The notes: a model not told the origin generated them from the sequence alone. Shown: positions 49,857 through 59,579, numbered from the stretch's first letter. The stretch is DNA of 64,000 bases from a bacterium (GCA_021372615.1 JAJFUB010000114.1:1-64000); one strand, 5' to 3'. Translations and numbers: made by a program.

Positions 49857-52775
49857 GTGCCTGCCGACCTGCCGCCCCAGCCTGACGAGAGCACCTGGAA
49901 GTTCGTGGACGAGCTGCGCACCAAGCCCGTGCACGAGCCCGTCAAGTGGACGCGCCGCCAGCCCTCCGATGATGAGGCGTACTTCCCCGACGGACTGCGT
50001 CTTCAGCCCGAGTTTCCGGATTCGCGGGGGCTGCTGGAGACCGCCTACGCGGACTTCGAGTCTTTTCTGCGGAGCGCGGGCCTCCCGGCCCGCGGGGGAA
50101 AGGCGCGGGCTGGAAAGCCCGCGCTCCATATCGTCTCCGCGCCTACTGCCGTCCGCGAGCAGTACACGCTCACCGTCACCCCTGAGGGCGTGACGCTGGC
50201 CGCGGCCGACACCGACGGCATCCGCCGGGGGCTCGTGTTCGTCGAGGACGAGATGCTGCGGCGCGGCGGGCCGTTCCTGCCGCTGGGGATGATCGCCCGC
50301 ACGCCCGTCGTGCGCACGCGCATCTCCCGCTGCTTCTACGGGCCGATCAACCGCCCGCCGAAGCTCCGCGACGAGCTGACCGATAGTGTGGACTACTACC
50401 CGGACGAATACCTCAACCGCCTGGCCCACGAGGGCGCCAATGTCCTGTGGATGACGGTCAACTGGTATGAACTGGTCCCCTCCAAGCTCATCCCCGAGTA
50501 CGGGCAGAACGCCGGGCCGCGCCTGGAGAAGCTGCGCCGGACCGTCGCCAAGTGCGAGCGCTACGGCATTCGCATCTGCCCGTTCTGCATCGAGCCCTGC
50601 GGCTTCTCGCGCAACGCGCCGGAAGTCGCGGCGGCCGCGGCGGCGCACCCGGAGTTGCTCGGCCACGGTCGTGCCTTCTGCACCAGCACGGAGCTGGGGC
50701 AGGCGTATGTTGAGGAAGCGGTGCGAACGCTGTTTGAGCTGGTGCCGGGCCTGGGCGGGATGATCGTCATCCCCGTCGGCGAGCGGCAGACGCACTGCTA
50801 CTCCGGCGGTATCCCTGACGGTGGCTCATGGCCCACGCCCAACACCTGCCCGCGCTGCAGCCAACGGAAGCCGTACGAGGTGCTACGCGACACACTGGCC
50901 GCCATGCGCCGGGGGATGGATGCGGCGGCCCCGGAGGCCGAGCTGGTTGCCTGGCCGTACGGGCAGTTCATCGGCTGGGGGGCCGAGAAGACCATCGAGG
51001 CGGCCGGGCACATCCCGCCGGGCGTCATCTTGCAGCACAACTTCGAGACGGGCGGCGCCAACAAGCAGCTCGGCAAGCTGCGACCCACGTGGGATTACTG
51101 GCTCTCGTACGTTGGGCCGAGCGATCTGTTCGCCCGGGCCGCCGAGGCGGCCCGCGCCAATGGCACCCGCACCGGGGCCAAGCTCCAGGTCGGCTGCTCG
51201 CACGAAGTCGCCACCACGCAGGTCGTGCCCGCGCCGGGGCTGCTGTACCGCAAGTACTGTGAGATGCGCCAGCTCGGCGTCAGCGGCGCGATGCAGTCGT
51301 GGTACTTCGGCACGTACCCCTCGCTGATGACCAAGGCGGCCGGGGAGCTGTCGTTCGACCCCTACCCGAGGTCCGCGCGCCAGTTCCTGCTGTCGCTGGC
51401 CCAGCGCGACTGGGGCCAGCACGCGGCGCAGATGGCCGAGGCCTGGCACTGGTTCGAGCAGGGCTACGGCAACTACCCGACCGCGCACATCTTCGGCTAC
51501 TTCGGGCCCATGCACGATGGTCCGGCCTGGCCGCTGTATCTCATTCCCCGGCGGCTGCCTCTGGCGCCGACCTGGCAGATCGGGTATCCGCCCAGCGGCG
51601 ACCATGTCGCCGACTGCGTGACCAATGGCTTCACCCTCAACGAGATCGTGACCCTCTGCCGGCGGCAAACGGAGTACTGCGACCGCGCGCTGGCGATCTT
51701 CAAGCAGATCCGGCGGAACTTCGCCGACCAGCCGGAGCGCCTGCGCGACCTGGGCCTGGCCACGGCGCTGGGGCTCCAGTTCCGCAGCGGCTACCACATC
51801 CTGCGGTTCTATCAACTGCGCGAACGACTGGCCGAGGCGAAGTCGCCGGCGACCAAGCAGCGGCTGCTGGCGGAGATGAGGAAGCTGGTGCGGGAGGAGA
51901 TCAAGGTCAGCGAGGAGCTGCTGCCGCTGGCCGAGGCCGACTCGCGGCTGGGCTTCCACTCCGAGGCCGAGGGCTACAAGTACTTCCCGGCGCTGCTGCG
52001 TTGGCGGATCGAGCAGTTGCGGGACCTGCTGGCCGAGGAGTTCCCGCGGGTGGAGCGGCAGGCGCAGGAGCGGGGGCTGCTGTGGCCGGAGTATGTGGGG
52101 GAAGGGGAAGAGGGGTTGGTCTATGGGGCGACGCGTTGCGCGCGTGGGGACACGCGCGCCCACGCGGCCCAGGGCAGTGCGGGCTTCCAGCCCGCCCCGG
52201 AGGACTGGGCCGCAGCCGCCGAGGCTGAGTGCACGCACTGGCTCCGGCACGTCTACAACCCCGAGCGCTGGCGCAAGTGCGCCTACGACCCGAGCGACCA
52301 TCTCCCCGTGGACGAGGCGGAGAAGCAGGGGCGCACGACCACCTGGCAGGCGCTATGGGACGACCGGGCCGTGTACCTGCGCGTCGCCTGCCGGGGCGAG
52401 GGCGGCTCGCTGCAGGTGCTGGTCGAGCCCTGCCGCACGCAGCCCCGGCGCATCCTGTTCGTGGGCGCCGACGGCTCGGCGCGCGCCCAGCAGGACGACG
52501 GCTACATCCCGCGGGCGCAGGGGAACTGGGAGGCGGCGGTCGAGGCGGGCGAGGGCGAGTGGACGGCGACGGTGACGCTGCCATGGGAATGGCTGGGGCA
52601 GAAGCTGGGACGCCGCCCGAAGCCCTTCAGGCTGAACATCATCCGCCACCTGCCGATCAGCGCGCCACCAGGCGGGGCCGAGTGCTCATGGACGAAGCGC
52701 GAGCCGGCGAAGGCCCGCCTGGTCTGGGGCGACCTGAACCCGGCGACGGACTTCGGGTGGTTGAAGTTTGAGTAG
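49857..52775 (+). CDS. GH20-like glycosidase with C-terminal CBM9-like domain and in-frame repeat insertions
   Basis: This 972-residue protein has no signal peptide. Residues about 85-170 resemble the zincin-like alpha/beta domain that precedes GH20 barrels (YTLTVTPEGVTLAAADTDG, GLVFVEDEML). The barrel follows with ICPFCIEPCGFSRN, GGMIVIPVGERQTHCYSGG and a Cys-containing CPRCSQRKPYE. The catalytic Asp-Glu pair is not obvious. The last 180 residues resemble a DOMON/CBM9 sandwich. Repeat-derived blocks encode residues about 72-90 and 761-780. A paralogue is at 56763-59027. The start is GTG with AAGGAG. Confidence 0.75.
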   Translation: MPADLPPQPDESTWKFVDELRTKPVHEPVKWTRRQPSDDEAYFPDGLRLQPEFPDSRGLLETAYADFESFLRSAGLPARGGKARAGKPALHIVSAPTAVREQYTLTVTPEGVTLAAADTDGIRRGLVFVEDEMLRRGGPFLPLGMIARTPVVRTRISRCFYGPINRPPKLRDELTDSVDYYPDEYLNRLAHEGANVLWMTVNWYELVPSKLIPEYGQNAGPRLEKLRRTVAKCERYGIRICPFCIEPCGFSRNAPEVAAAAAAHPELLGHGRAFCTSTELGQAYVEEAVRTLFELVPGLGGMIVIPVGERQTHCYSGGIPDGGSWPTPNTCPRCSQRKPYEVLRDTLAAMRRGMDAAAPEAELVAWPYGQFIGWGAEKTIEAAGHIPPGVILQHNFETGGANKQLGKLRPTWDYWLSYVGPSDLFARAAEAARANGTRTGAKLQVGCSHEVATTQVVPAPGLLYRKYCEMRQLGVSGAMQSWYFGTYPSLMTKAAGELSFDPYPRSARQFLLSLAQRDWGQHAAQMAEAWHWFEQGYGNYPTAHIFGYFGPMHDGPAWPLYLIPRRLPLAPTWQIGYPPSGDHVADCVTNGFTLNEIVTLCRRQTEYCDRALAIFKQIRRNFADQPERLRDLGLATALGLQFRSGYHILRFYQLRERLAEAKSPATKQRLLAEMRKLVREEIKVSEELLPLAEADSRLGFHSEAEGYKYFPALLRWRIEQLRDLLAEEFPRVERQAQERGLLWPEYVGEGEEGLVYGATRCARGDTRAHAAQGSAGFQPAPEDWAAAAEAECTHWLRHVYNPERWRKCAYDPSDHLPVDEAEKQGRTTTWQALWDDRAVYLRVACRGEGGSLQVLVEPCRTQPRRILFVGADGSARAQQDDGYIPRAQGNWEAAVEAGEGEWTATVTLPWEWLGQKLGRRPKPFRLNIIRHLPISAPPGGAECSWTKREPAKARLVWGDLNPATDFGWLKFE
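50071..50127. repeat. GGAGCGCGG inverted repeat inside a coding gene (19 codons)
   Basis: Arms 50071-50094 and 50104-50127 are largely complementary, total length exactly 57 nt, in frame. They encode a Gly/Ala/Arg-rich block (SAGLPARGGKARAGKPAL). The sequence is the same family as 30932-30995 and 61119-61146. Confidence 0.75.
52138..52195. repeat. Two hairpin repeats inside the GH20-like gene
   Basis: Arms GCGCGCGTG/CACGCGCGC (52138-52159) with loop GGGA are followed by arms GCGGGCT/AGCCCGC (52179-52195) with loop TCC. They encode an Arg/Ala/Gly-rich linker (GDTRAHAAQGSAGFQPA) between the barrel and the CBM9-like domain. Confidence 0.7.
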
Positions 52776-52790
52776 CCCGGAGCGCCGCCG

Positions 52791-55022
52791 TCAGTACCGC
52801 ACCTTGGCTGCCACATCGCTCGCCACCGTCGGCAGCTTCAGCGCCAGTCCGTCCTTCCCCGCCCGCAGCTTCTCCGTCGCCGTGATCTTCCCCGTCGCTG
52901 TGTCCCACCACTCTACGGTGCAGGGCCCCGGCGGGATGCCCGCCACAGTGAGGACCGCACCGCTGAGCGGCTCGACGGGCTTTGCCTCGGCCAGCGCGAA
53001 CCAGTCGCTCGCCTTGTTCTGCACCCACAGCAGCGCCAGCTTCTTGCCCACCAGCCCCACGGCGAAGACGCCGGGTCGGTCCTCGGTCAGGCAGCCCGTG
53101 ATCGTGACCCGGTCAATCGTGATGCCATCCCGGCCGGCGTTGTACAGCTCCAGAGCGTGTTTGCCGGCGGGCAGGTCGAAGGCGATGTCCCTGTCATAGT
53201 CCGACGCCCAGATCTTCCACTGCTCGCTGAACTCGGCTTTCTTCCAGGGTCCCGTGCCCGGCGGGCCGGCCGGCAGCACCTCACGCAGCACGGGCTGCCC
53301 GTCCAGCTTCGCCTCCAGAATGCCCGCGACCCACACCCGCCCGACGTTGATGATGAGCTTGCCCGCCTGGGGCAGCGTGACCTCGAAGCTGATCGGCTTC
53401 TGCTGGTCGCTCTGCGCGCGGCCGTAGAGGTAGACGCGACCCAGTTCCTCCGGCGGGTTCGCCAGGTCGAAGACATAGGTACCGGTCAGCTGCGGCAGAC
53501 CGCCGCCCCCGCACGGCACGACCAGGTCCTGCGGCGTCGTCGGCGGCGGAGGCGTCAGCCAGCGCGCCGTCGTGCGCGCCGTGCGGAAGCCCTCGCGCGG
53601 CCAGTCTATCCCCCGACAGAACTCCGCCAGTGGCGTGAAGACGGGGTACAGGTTCAGCTTGTGGATGTAGAAGTCCCAGCACCACGTCAGGCCCGAGGCG
53701 CCGCCGCCGCCCAGCATCGTGGACCAGATGCCGTGCCGAACGTTCAGCCCGGTCGGGTCGGTCTGGGGCATGGGCCCCAGCTCAGCCATCTTGGGTCCGA
53801 ACTCGCCGACGACGTGCGGACGGCCGTAGCGCCGGTGCATCTCCTGCGTGACGGCGGCATACGTCGCGCCCACCCGCCGGAAGCCGTACAGGTGCGACTG
53901 GACGAAGTCCAGGTCGGACACCTGCCAGATCGCGTCCTCGCCGTAGGCGGTGCCGAAGCTGGTGGTGATGAGGTGGCGGTTGGGGTCCAGGCGCCGCAGC
54001 TCAGCGGCCATCTCCTTGTGCCAGTCCACGATCTGCGGGATGAGGTTGGTCCAGCCGGGGAAGCAGTTCAGCTCGTTCCACAGTTCCCAGCACATGACAT
54101 TGGTGTCAAAGCCCCAGCGGGCGACGATGTAGCGCAGTCGCCGCCGGATCAGCTCATGCCCGGCCTCGGTGGTGTAGAACTCCTCGGGGGTGTTCAGCGG
54201 CCCGCCGTTGACGGCGTTGTGGGGGCAGTTCTCCCAGGGCTTGCTGGTCAGCTTCCCGAGCCAGTAATGCTCCTTCTGGTAGGGCTCGGGCGAGTCGAGA
54301 CAGAACAGCACGCGCACGCCGCTGTCGCGCGCCACGTCGAGGACGTGATCCATCCGCCAGGCGTTGCCCAGGTCATAGCGTCCCGCGCCGCTCTGCTTCG
54401 TCTCGATGCTGAGGGTGCTGTTCCACTGCAGCCAGATGCGGGCGAAGTTGATGCCGGCCTTGCCTGACTCGGTGAGCCACGGGTCGAAGTCGAAGCTGCC
54501 GCCCCTGCCGGCCCAGGCGATGTTCAGGCCGATGAGTGAGATCGGCGTGCCGTCGCCATACTGGAAGTAGCGCGGGTCGGGACTGCGGCGAATGAAGCCG
54601 TGGGAGGCGGACGGGAGGGCGGTGAACGAGACGGGGCCCGAGGTGGCCGTGCCGGTCTGGTCGGTGACGGTCAGGCGCGCCTGCCAGGAGCCGGGCTTCG
54701 TGGGGCAGAAGCGCACCATCCACACGGGCTGCCCGGCGGGCACAATCTGCTCGCGGCCGTCGGCATCGCGCGCGCGGGTGAAGTCCTGGTACAGGAAGCC
54801 GGGCGTGGTGAGCCTCAGCCCCCCGGGGCCGATGCAGGTGGCGTCGAGCGTCACCTGCGCCGGGTCGAAGGGGTTGTCGTATGTGGCCTGCAGGTCGCAC
54901 CGCATCTCGGCGCGGCCGTAGCATGGGACTCTGTCCGCGGCGAGACGGAGATTGCCGATGCTCGGAGCGGCGAGGGCCGGTGTGACGGCAAGCAGCAAAC
55001 AGAGCGCGACCAGCGCTTGCAT
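52791..55022 (-). CDS. Secreted GH5-like glycoside hydrolase with N-terminal DUF5060-like domain
   Basis: This 743-residue protein has a signal peptide (LVALCLLLAVTPALA). Residues about 25-125 form an immunoglobulin-like DUF5060-type domain. A TIM barrel follows, with the acid/base Glu317 in WELWNELNC and the nucleophile Glu407 in VVGEFGPK, the clan A pattern. The C-terminal 200 residues are beta-rich and include a CBM-like unit. It is likely an extracellular endo-glycosidase on a plant or microbial polysaccharide. The start at 55022 has GGGAGAGG. It is convergent with the GH20-like gene, 15 nt apart. Confidence 0.85.
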   Translation of the reverse strand: MQALVALCLLLAVTPALAAPSIGNLRLAADRVPCYGRAEMRCDLQATYDNPFDPAQVTLDATCIGPGGLRLTTPGFLYQDFTRARDADGREQIVPAGQPVWMVRFCPTKPGSWQARLTVTDQTGTATSGPVSFTALPSASHGFIRRSPDPRYFQYGDGTPISLIGLNIAWAGRGGSFDFDPWLTESGKAGINFARIWLQWNSTLSIETKQSGAGRYDLGNAWRMDHVLDVARDSGVRVLFCLDSPEPYQKEHYWLGKLTSKPWENCPHNAVNGGPLNTPEEFYTTEAGHELIRRRLRYIVARWGFDTNVMCWELWNELNCFPGWTNLIPQIVDWHKEMAAELRRLDPNRHLITTSFGTAYGEDAIWQVSDLDFVQSHLYGFRRVGATYAAVTQEMHRRYGRPHVVGEFGPKMAELGPMPQTDPTGLNVRHGIWSTMLGGGGASGLTWCWDFYIHKLNLYPVFTPLAEFCRGIDWPREGFRTARTTARWLTPPPPTTPQDLVVPCGGGGLPQLTGTYVFDLANPPEELGRVYLYGRAQSDQQKPISFEVTLPQAGKLIINVGRVWVAGILEAKLDGQPVLREVLPAGPPGTGPWKKAEFSEQWKIWASDYDRDIAFDLPAGKHALELYNAGRDGITIDRVTITGCLTEDRPGVFAVGLVGKKLALLWVQNKASDWFALAEAKPVEPLSGAVLTVAGIPPGPCTVEWWDTATGKITATEKLRAGKDGLALKLPTVASDVAAKVRY

Positions 55023-55051
55023 GAGAACCTCTCCCTGTTCCCGCACGGCGA

Positions 55052-55789
55052 TCACTCGAGCCAAACCCGGCTGACAACCACCTTGGATATGCAGCAGGCC
55101 ATGAAGCCGTACGGCTGGTCCGAGGGGTACACCCTGATCTCGTGATAGAGCTGCTCTGGATCCGGTGCGAGCCACAGGATCGTCCACTGGTCGGCCCCGG
55201 TGGGGGCGTTGCCGTAGACGGTCAGGGGGGTGTCCTGTTGCCACACGCGGGGCTTGTACGGCGAGTTCGGCCAGATATCCTGCATGAAGAACGTGATCAT
55301 GTACGCGCCGCGTATGGGCCACTGCGCCTCGAGCCGGAGCAAGGGTGCGCTGCTGGGCGCCCTCAGCCACAACAGCGGTGGGTTCTGTCCGGCGGCAGGC
55401 AGGGGGTTCGACCGGGAAAGGTACCCCGCCTCGGTCCCGAGGCAGACGAAGGAGGTGGCGGTGTTGGCGGCCGACCCCCAGGAGGGGTTGAGCGGCGTGA
55501 TGGTGATGCCCGTCTCCCACGCGGGGTCGAGTGCCGGGGCCTGCGGGGCCTTCAGTGTCAGTCCCCGAAGCTTCTGTCTCATGGCCGGATCTGCCTGGAG
55601 CACTGACAACTGCTGCTGGGGAGTGATTGTGCCCGCCAGACGCTGTCGCGCAGCAGGGGACAGGCCCTGCTGGAGTTGGCGGAGCACTGCCGATGGCAGA
55701 AGCCGGGACTTGTCTGGCCGGGGGGGCCCGTCGGCCCAGACCTGGACGAGACACCCGACAACGACCCCCAGAACCCATAGGGTACGCAT
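55052..55789 (-). CDS. Exported protein of an unrecognised family, tandem paralogue 1
   Basis: This 245-residue protein has a signal peptide (LWVLGVVVGCLVQVWA). It shares with the next gene the helical motif QRLAGTITPQQQLSVLQADP, the core NPPLLWLRAPSSAPLLRLEAQW, the segment AYMITFFMQDIWPNS and a C-terminal cysteine pair followed by SKVVV. It is probably beta-sandwich after a short helical hairpin. I know no family name. The start at 55789 has GGAAGGGAG. It may share a transcript with the GH5-like gene 29 nt downstream. Confidence 0.75.
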   Translation of the reverse strand: MRTLWVLGVVVGCLVQVWADGPPRPDKSRLLPSAVLRQLQQGLSPAARQRLAGTITPQQQLSVLQADPAMRQKLRGLTLKAPQAPALDPAWETGITITPLNPSWGSAANTATSFVCLGTEAGYLSRSNPLPAAGQNPPLLWLRAPSSAPLLRLEAQWPIRGAYMITFFMQDIWPNSPYKPRVWQQDTPLTVYGNAPTGADQWTILWLAPDPEQLYHEIRVYPSDQPYGFMACCISKVVVSRVWLE

Positions 55790-55992
55790 GATCTCGCTCC
55801 CTTCCTGGTGCGGCCGTCGTGCCGCACTCCCCGCCTCCGGAGCTCGCGTCATCTGGGAACAAGCGCCGGCGCGGCCGCCGCAGGTTCTTGATGGTTCGAG
55901 AGGCGCACCGGCATCCCTCTTCCGGGAACGTTGGCGCCCCGGCCAAGACCGGCCGAGGCGCTGGTTCACGGGTGGGCTGCTCGGGCCCGCCG

Positions 55993-56733
55993 CTACAGCT
56001 TGCGGATGACCACCTTCGACAGGCAGCAACAGGTGAAGCCGAAGCCGCTCTCGGCCGGGTACAGGCCGATCTCCTGGTGCTGGCGCTGGGGGTTGCTGGC
56101 GTCCCATAGGAACGTCCACTGGTCGCCGCCGGTCGGCGTGTTGGCGACGGGCGTCTGCATCCCATAGCCGTCGTGGAACACCCGTGGCTTGGCGGTCGAG
56201 TTGGGCCAGAGGTCCTTCAGAAAGAACGTGATGAGATAAGCGCCGGGCGAGGGCCACTTGGCTTCCACCCAGAACAGCGGGTCGCTGTTGGCGGCTACAT
56301 TGAGCCACAGCAGGGGCGGGTTCTGGGCCGCGGAGGGCAGGGGATTGAAGGGGCTGAGCCAGGCGGCGCGCGTCTGCAGGCAGAGCGCGAAGCTGTCGTA
56401 GGTGGCGTTGGCCGGGTACAGGTACGACACGGGGGTCAAGGCGATGCCGGTGCTCCAGGCGTCGCCGCCCATCGGCTGGGTCATGGCCGCCGCACCGAGG
56501 CCGGCGAGGCGCTTGCTCAGGAGCGGGTCCGTGCGCAGGACAGCCAGTTGCTGCTCGCGGGTGATCGTGCCCGCGAGGCCCTGTCGCGCCGTGAGGGACA
56601 GGCCGCCCTGCAGTGTCCGCAGGGCCGTGGCCGACAGCCCCGGGCGCTTCACCGGGGTCGGGCCGCTGCCGCCCGCGGCGCAGGCCGCCGACAGGAATGC
56701 AACCAGGCAACAGATGACCAGTACGCTGCGCAT
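55993..56733 (-). CDS. Exported protein of an unrecognised family, tandem paralogue 2
   Basis: This 246-residue protein has a signal peptide (VLVICCLVAFLSAACA) with a Cys close to the cleavage site that might form a weak lipobox. It is colinear with the neighbour: QGLAGTITREQQLAVLRTDP, NPPLLWLNVAANSDPLFWVEA, AYLITFFLKDLWPNS and the end TCCCLSKVVIRKL. The CCC triplet matches CC in the paralogue. The 203-nt gap to it holds no gene. The start at 56733 has GGAGGAAG. Confidence 0.75.
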   Translation of the reverse strand: MRSVLVICCLVAFLSAACAAGGSGPTPVKRPGLSATALRTLQGGLSLTARQGLAGTITREQQLAVLRTDPLLSKRLAGLGAAAMTQPMGGDAWSTGIALTPVSYLYPANATYDSFALCLQTRAAWLSPFNPLPSAAQNPPLLWLNVAANSDPLFWVEAKWPSPGAYLITFFLKDLWPNSTAKPRVFHDGYGMQTPVANTPTGGDQWTFLWDASNPQRQHQEIGLYPAESGFGFTCCCLSKVVIRKL

Positions 56734-56762
56734 GGGGTCTTCCTCCAACGATGTGGTCACGC

Positions 56763-59027
56763 CTAAAGCCCGGCTCGCTCCTCGGGGAGGCGGCGGTCGA
56801 GGAGGTCCTGCAGTCCCGTCAGCTTCTGCTCCACCAGCTCCGGGCTGATCATGTAGCCGTACGCTTCGCCGTGCCAGCCCAGGCGTGGGTCGGCCTGCAT
56901 GAGCGGCAGGGCGGCCTGCGCGTTGTTGGCCTCGCGGCGGCAGATGGTCTCCAGGCGATCCAGCAGCTCGCGCTTCTCGGCCGCGTCTGCGGTGGCATAG
57001 TAGGCGTTGCGGGCCAGCAGGAAGTCCACGACATTGGCGCCGCTCTGGGTCTGGATGACGTGGAACTTGCACAGGCCGATCTCGCCCTCGAGCCGTCGCC
57101 GGTCCTCGCCCTGGGTGCGGTCCAGAGCCTCCTCCATCACGGCAATGGCCTCCCAGCCCTTGGCGGCTTCGGACTGGTAGCACTCCAACACCTTCTCCGG
57201 CCCGAAGGGCGAGGCCCAGTCGAGCAGATCGCCCTCGATGTCCTTGTCCAGCAGCCAGGAGTGCGGGAACTTCTTGTTGACCTGGTCGAACATGAACAGG
57301 AAGGCCGGGCCGCGACTGACCGGGCCGTAGTACATCACCGGGATGCTGCTGGGGAAATCGTCATGTGCCGCCGACAGCATGTCCCAGGCGCGCACCACGT
57401 CGTCGGCCGCGTCGGGGCCGAAGTGCCGCAGGGCGATCCGGCGCAGGGCGGCGTTCACGTCCGTCGGCTGCGGGTCGAAGGTGAACTCGCCGGCGACCTC
57501 CGTGCCCCGCGAGGGCATGTTGCCGAAGTTCCAGCAGGTCATCATGCCCGTGACGCCGGTCGCCTTGAGCGTCTGGTACTTGCGGGCGATCTTTTGCATG
57601 GTGGGCAGGCACGGGATATCGGGGTTTTCGTGCGTGGTGCCGATCTGCAGCTTGGCGTACACCGGCCGCCCGCGCCCGAGCTGGAAGTCCGCCACGCCCT
57701 TGAAGCGCTGGCTCGGGCCGATGACCTTGATGCTGTACTCGTCATTGGTGTAGGGGAAGCCGAGGGCCTCAGTGGGCTCGCCGCGCTCGTAGTCGCCCAT
57801 GACGATGACATCCTCGGGCAGGGCCTCCAGCACGCCCGTCTGGGGGTCCGGCTCCCACATCGCCCAGCTCCAGTTCCAGGCGATGATCTCGGCCTCGGGC
57901 TTGGCCTCCTTGGCGCCGTCGCGGATCAGTTGCATCAGCTCGCCGACGGTCTCCTGCGGCGTGCGCTCGCGGCAGCGCGGGCATTCGGCCACCTCGCCGG
58001 TGCGCTGGTCGGGGTGCTCGGGGTCCAGGCCGGTGTGCGACCAGCAGTGGCTCGGGTACTCACTGGCGGTGATCATCAGGAAGCCCGCCAGTTCCGGCAC
58101 CTGCGTGAACAGGTAACGCGAGGACTCCCTGAGGTACTCCTGGATCTCCGGGGTGCTGGTGCACAGGTGGACCATGGGCTTGTAGCGCGAGGACGCGCCC
58201 CGGCACTGGGGGTGGCGCTTGAAGAACTCGTCATCCTCGGCAATGCACAGCGGCTCGTTGAGGTACAGGAAGACCTTGAGACCGTAACGCGCCGCGCGCT
58301 GGGCGACGTCACGCAGCCGGGGGACGATCACGTCGGCGTTCGCGCCGAACTCGGGGAAGACATCCACCTTCGCATAGTGCCGGAACGAGCCACGGATCCA
58401 CAGGCCGTCGAACCCGTGTTCCGCCAGCCGCATCAGCATGTTGTCATGATAGAACATATCCGGCCCGGCATCCTCTTCCAGGTACGCCGGGTAAGCCATG
58501 CCGGGCGACAGCCACTCGACGTTGAACGGGTCGCCGTAGTAGCCAGTCAGCTCCTCCTTGTAGAAGGGCGAGAAGCACGAGCGATGGATGCGGTGCTTGA
58601 ACAGCGGCGTCCGCTGCTCCTCGCCCAGCGGCACGAAGGGCCCGCCGCGCTCCTTCATCAGGTTCTCGAGCCGGAAGACGCCCTGCCACACGCCCTGCGG
58701 CCCGGCCCCGATGATCTCGACGCGGTTGTCGGTGACGCGGAGCAGGTGGGTCTCGGGGTTGTCGGAAAGCGCGGGGTCCACATCGAGGACGATCCGCTTT
58801 TCCACGCCGCAGCAGTCCAGCTCCACGCCGAGGGACTGGGCGAAGAACTGCTGCAGATGGTCGCCGGCCAGCGGCACGACGCCCTCGGTGGCGTACAGCG
58901 CGAGCGCCCAGTTGCCGTCAATGGCAATCTCGCCCGGTCCGGCCGTGGCGCCCTCGCGGCGGAAGGACTCGGCGTAGGTAGGGGAGAGGAGCTCGCGCGC
59001 GAACGGCATGGTGTCGAAGATCTTCAT
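56763..59027 (-). CDS. GH20-like glycosidase, paralogue
   Basis: This 754-residue protein has no signal peptide. An N-terminal zincin-like domain (HLLRVTDNRVEIIGAGPQG, GVFRLENLMKERGG) precedes a barrel with GLWIRGSFRHYAK, KVFLYLNEPLC, AGFLMITASEYPSHCWSH and a CPRCRERTPQETVGE motif like that of the gene at 49857. The end (from about 600) is helical. It lacks the C-terminal CBM9-like domain and the repeat-derived inserts of the paralogue, so it gives a clean comparison. The start at 59027 begins MKIFD with weak AGAAAGA. Confidence 0.75.
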   Translation of the reverse strand: MKIFDTMPFARELLSPTYAESFRREGATAGPGEIAIDGNWALALYATEGVVPLAGDHLQQFFAQSLGVELDCCGVEKRIVLDVDPALSDNPETHLLRVTDNRVEIIGAGPQGVWQGVFRLENLMKERGGPFVPLGEEQRTPLFKHRIHRSCFSPFYKEELTGYYGDPFNVEWLSPGMAYPAYLEEDAGPDMFYHDNMLMRLAEHGFDGLWIRGSFRHYAKVDVFPEFGANADVIVPRLRDVAQRAARYGLKVFLYLNEPLCIAEDDEFFKRHPQCRGASSRYKPMVHLCTSTPEIQEYLRESSRYLFTQVPELAGFLMITASEYPSHCWSHTGLDPEHPDQRTGEVAECPRCRERTPQETVGELMQLIRDGAKEAKPEAEIIAWNWSWAMWEPDPQTGVLEALPEDVIVMGDYERGEPTEALGFPYTNDEYSIKVIGPSQRFKGVADFQLGRGRPVYAKLQIGTTHENPDIPCLPTMQKIARKYQTLKATGVTGMMTCWNFGNMPSRGTEVAGEFTFDPQPTDVNAALRRIALRHFGPDAADDVVRAWDMLSAAHDDFPSSIPVMYYGPVSRGPAFLFMFDQVNKKFPHSWLLDKDIEGDLLDWASPFGPEKVLECYQSEAAKGWEAIAVMEEALDRTQGEDRRRLEGEIGLCKFHVIQTQSGANVVDFLLARNAYYATADAAEKRELLDRLETICRREANNAQAALPLMQADPRLGWHGEAYGYMISPELVEQKLTGLQDLLDRRLPEERAGL

Positions 59028-59138
59028 AGTGACATCTTTCTGTTGGCGTGGTGTGCGGTGAGACGGACACGCCGTGGGTGCCGCGCCCGTCTTCACGTAT
59101 CGCGGGATACACACCAGGATCCGGCGTCGGCGGGTACC

Positions 59139-59579
59139 CTATCGGGCCCGGTGCTCGAGCGGCAAGGGGAGCCCCGTCACGATCTCCAGCACCTTGGCTC
59201 CTATCGCCTCCGGCACGAGAGCGACAGCATATTCGGGGTCTCCAGGCACGTTCACCCAGCCGCCAGCTTGATATCGGTGTGTCGGCCTGATCGTTGCCGA
59301 CGCGCCGTCGCCATCCATAGCGACTCCCAGGCACTCCCAGTGCTGCTCGAGCCTGCTCCATGACGGCTCGCCACTCGTCCGTAGCACAGCCTGATGCTGG
59401 CGCGCTCCCTCGTCCACTGACAGACCGTCGCGAGAGGCGTGCAGGGCCGTCAAGATGGCGTCACCAATCCTCGTCGCGTCGGCGTCCAGGGGCAATGACG
59501 CGACGGGCTCGCCCCACGGCGTCATTCCGTCGATCGTGCGGTGTGTGGCGGCGATCAGAATCCCGTGTTCGCAGTACAA
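59139..59579 (-). CDS. Hypothetical protein
   Basis: This 146-residue protein has no signal peptide. It begins CEHGILIAATHRTIDG and has a Trp-rich centre (WSRLEQHWECLGVAMDGDG). I do not recognise it. The start is uncertain: TTG at 59579 lacks a ribosome site, while a strong AGGAGG lies about 26 nt further upstream, next to an in-frame CTG. It is on the same strand as, and 134 nt downstream of, the ASRT-like gene, separated by a hairpin repeat. Confidence 0.5.
   Translation of the reverse strand: MYCEHGILIAATHRTIDGMTPWGEPVASLPLDADATRIGDAILTALHASRDGLSVDEGARQHQAVLRTSGEPSWSRLEQHWECLGVAMDGDGASATIRPTHRYQAGGWVNVPGDPEYAVALVPEAIGAKVLEIVTGLPLPLEHRAR

Noticed and set aside
56751-59363. An 870-codon plus-strand frame
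   Set aside because: Antisense to the GH20-like gene; composition is that of a shadow frame.
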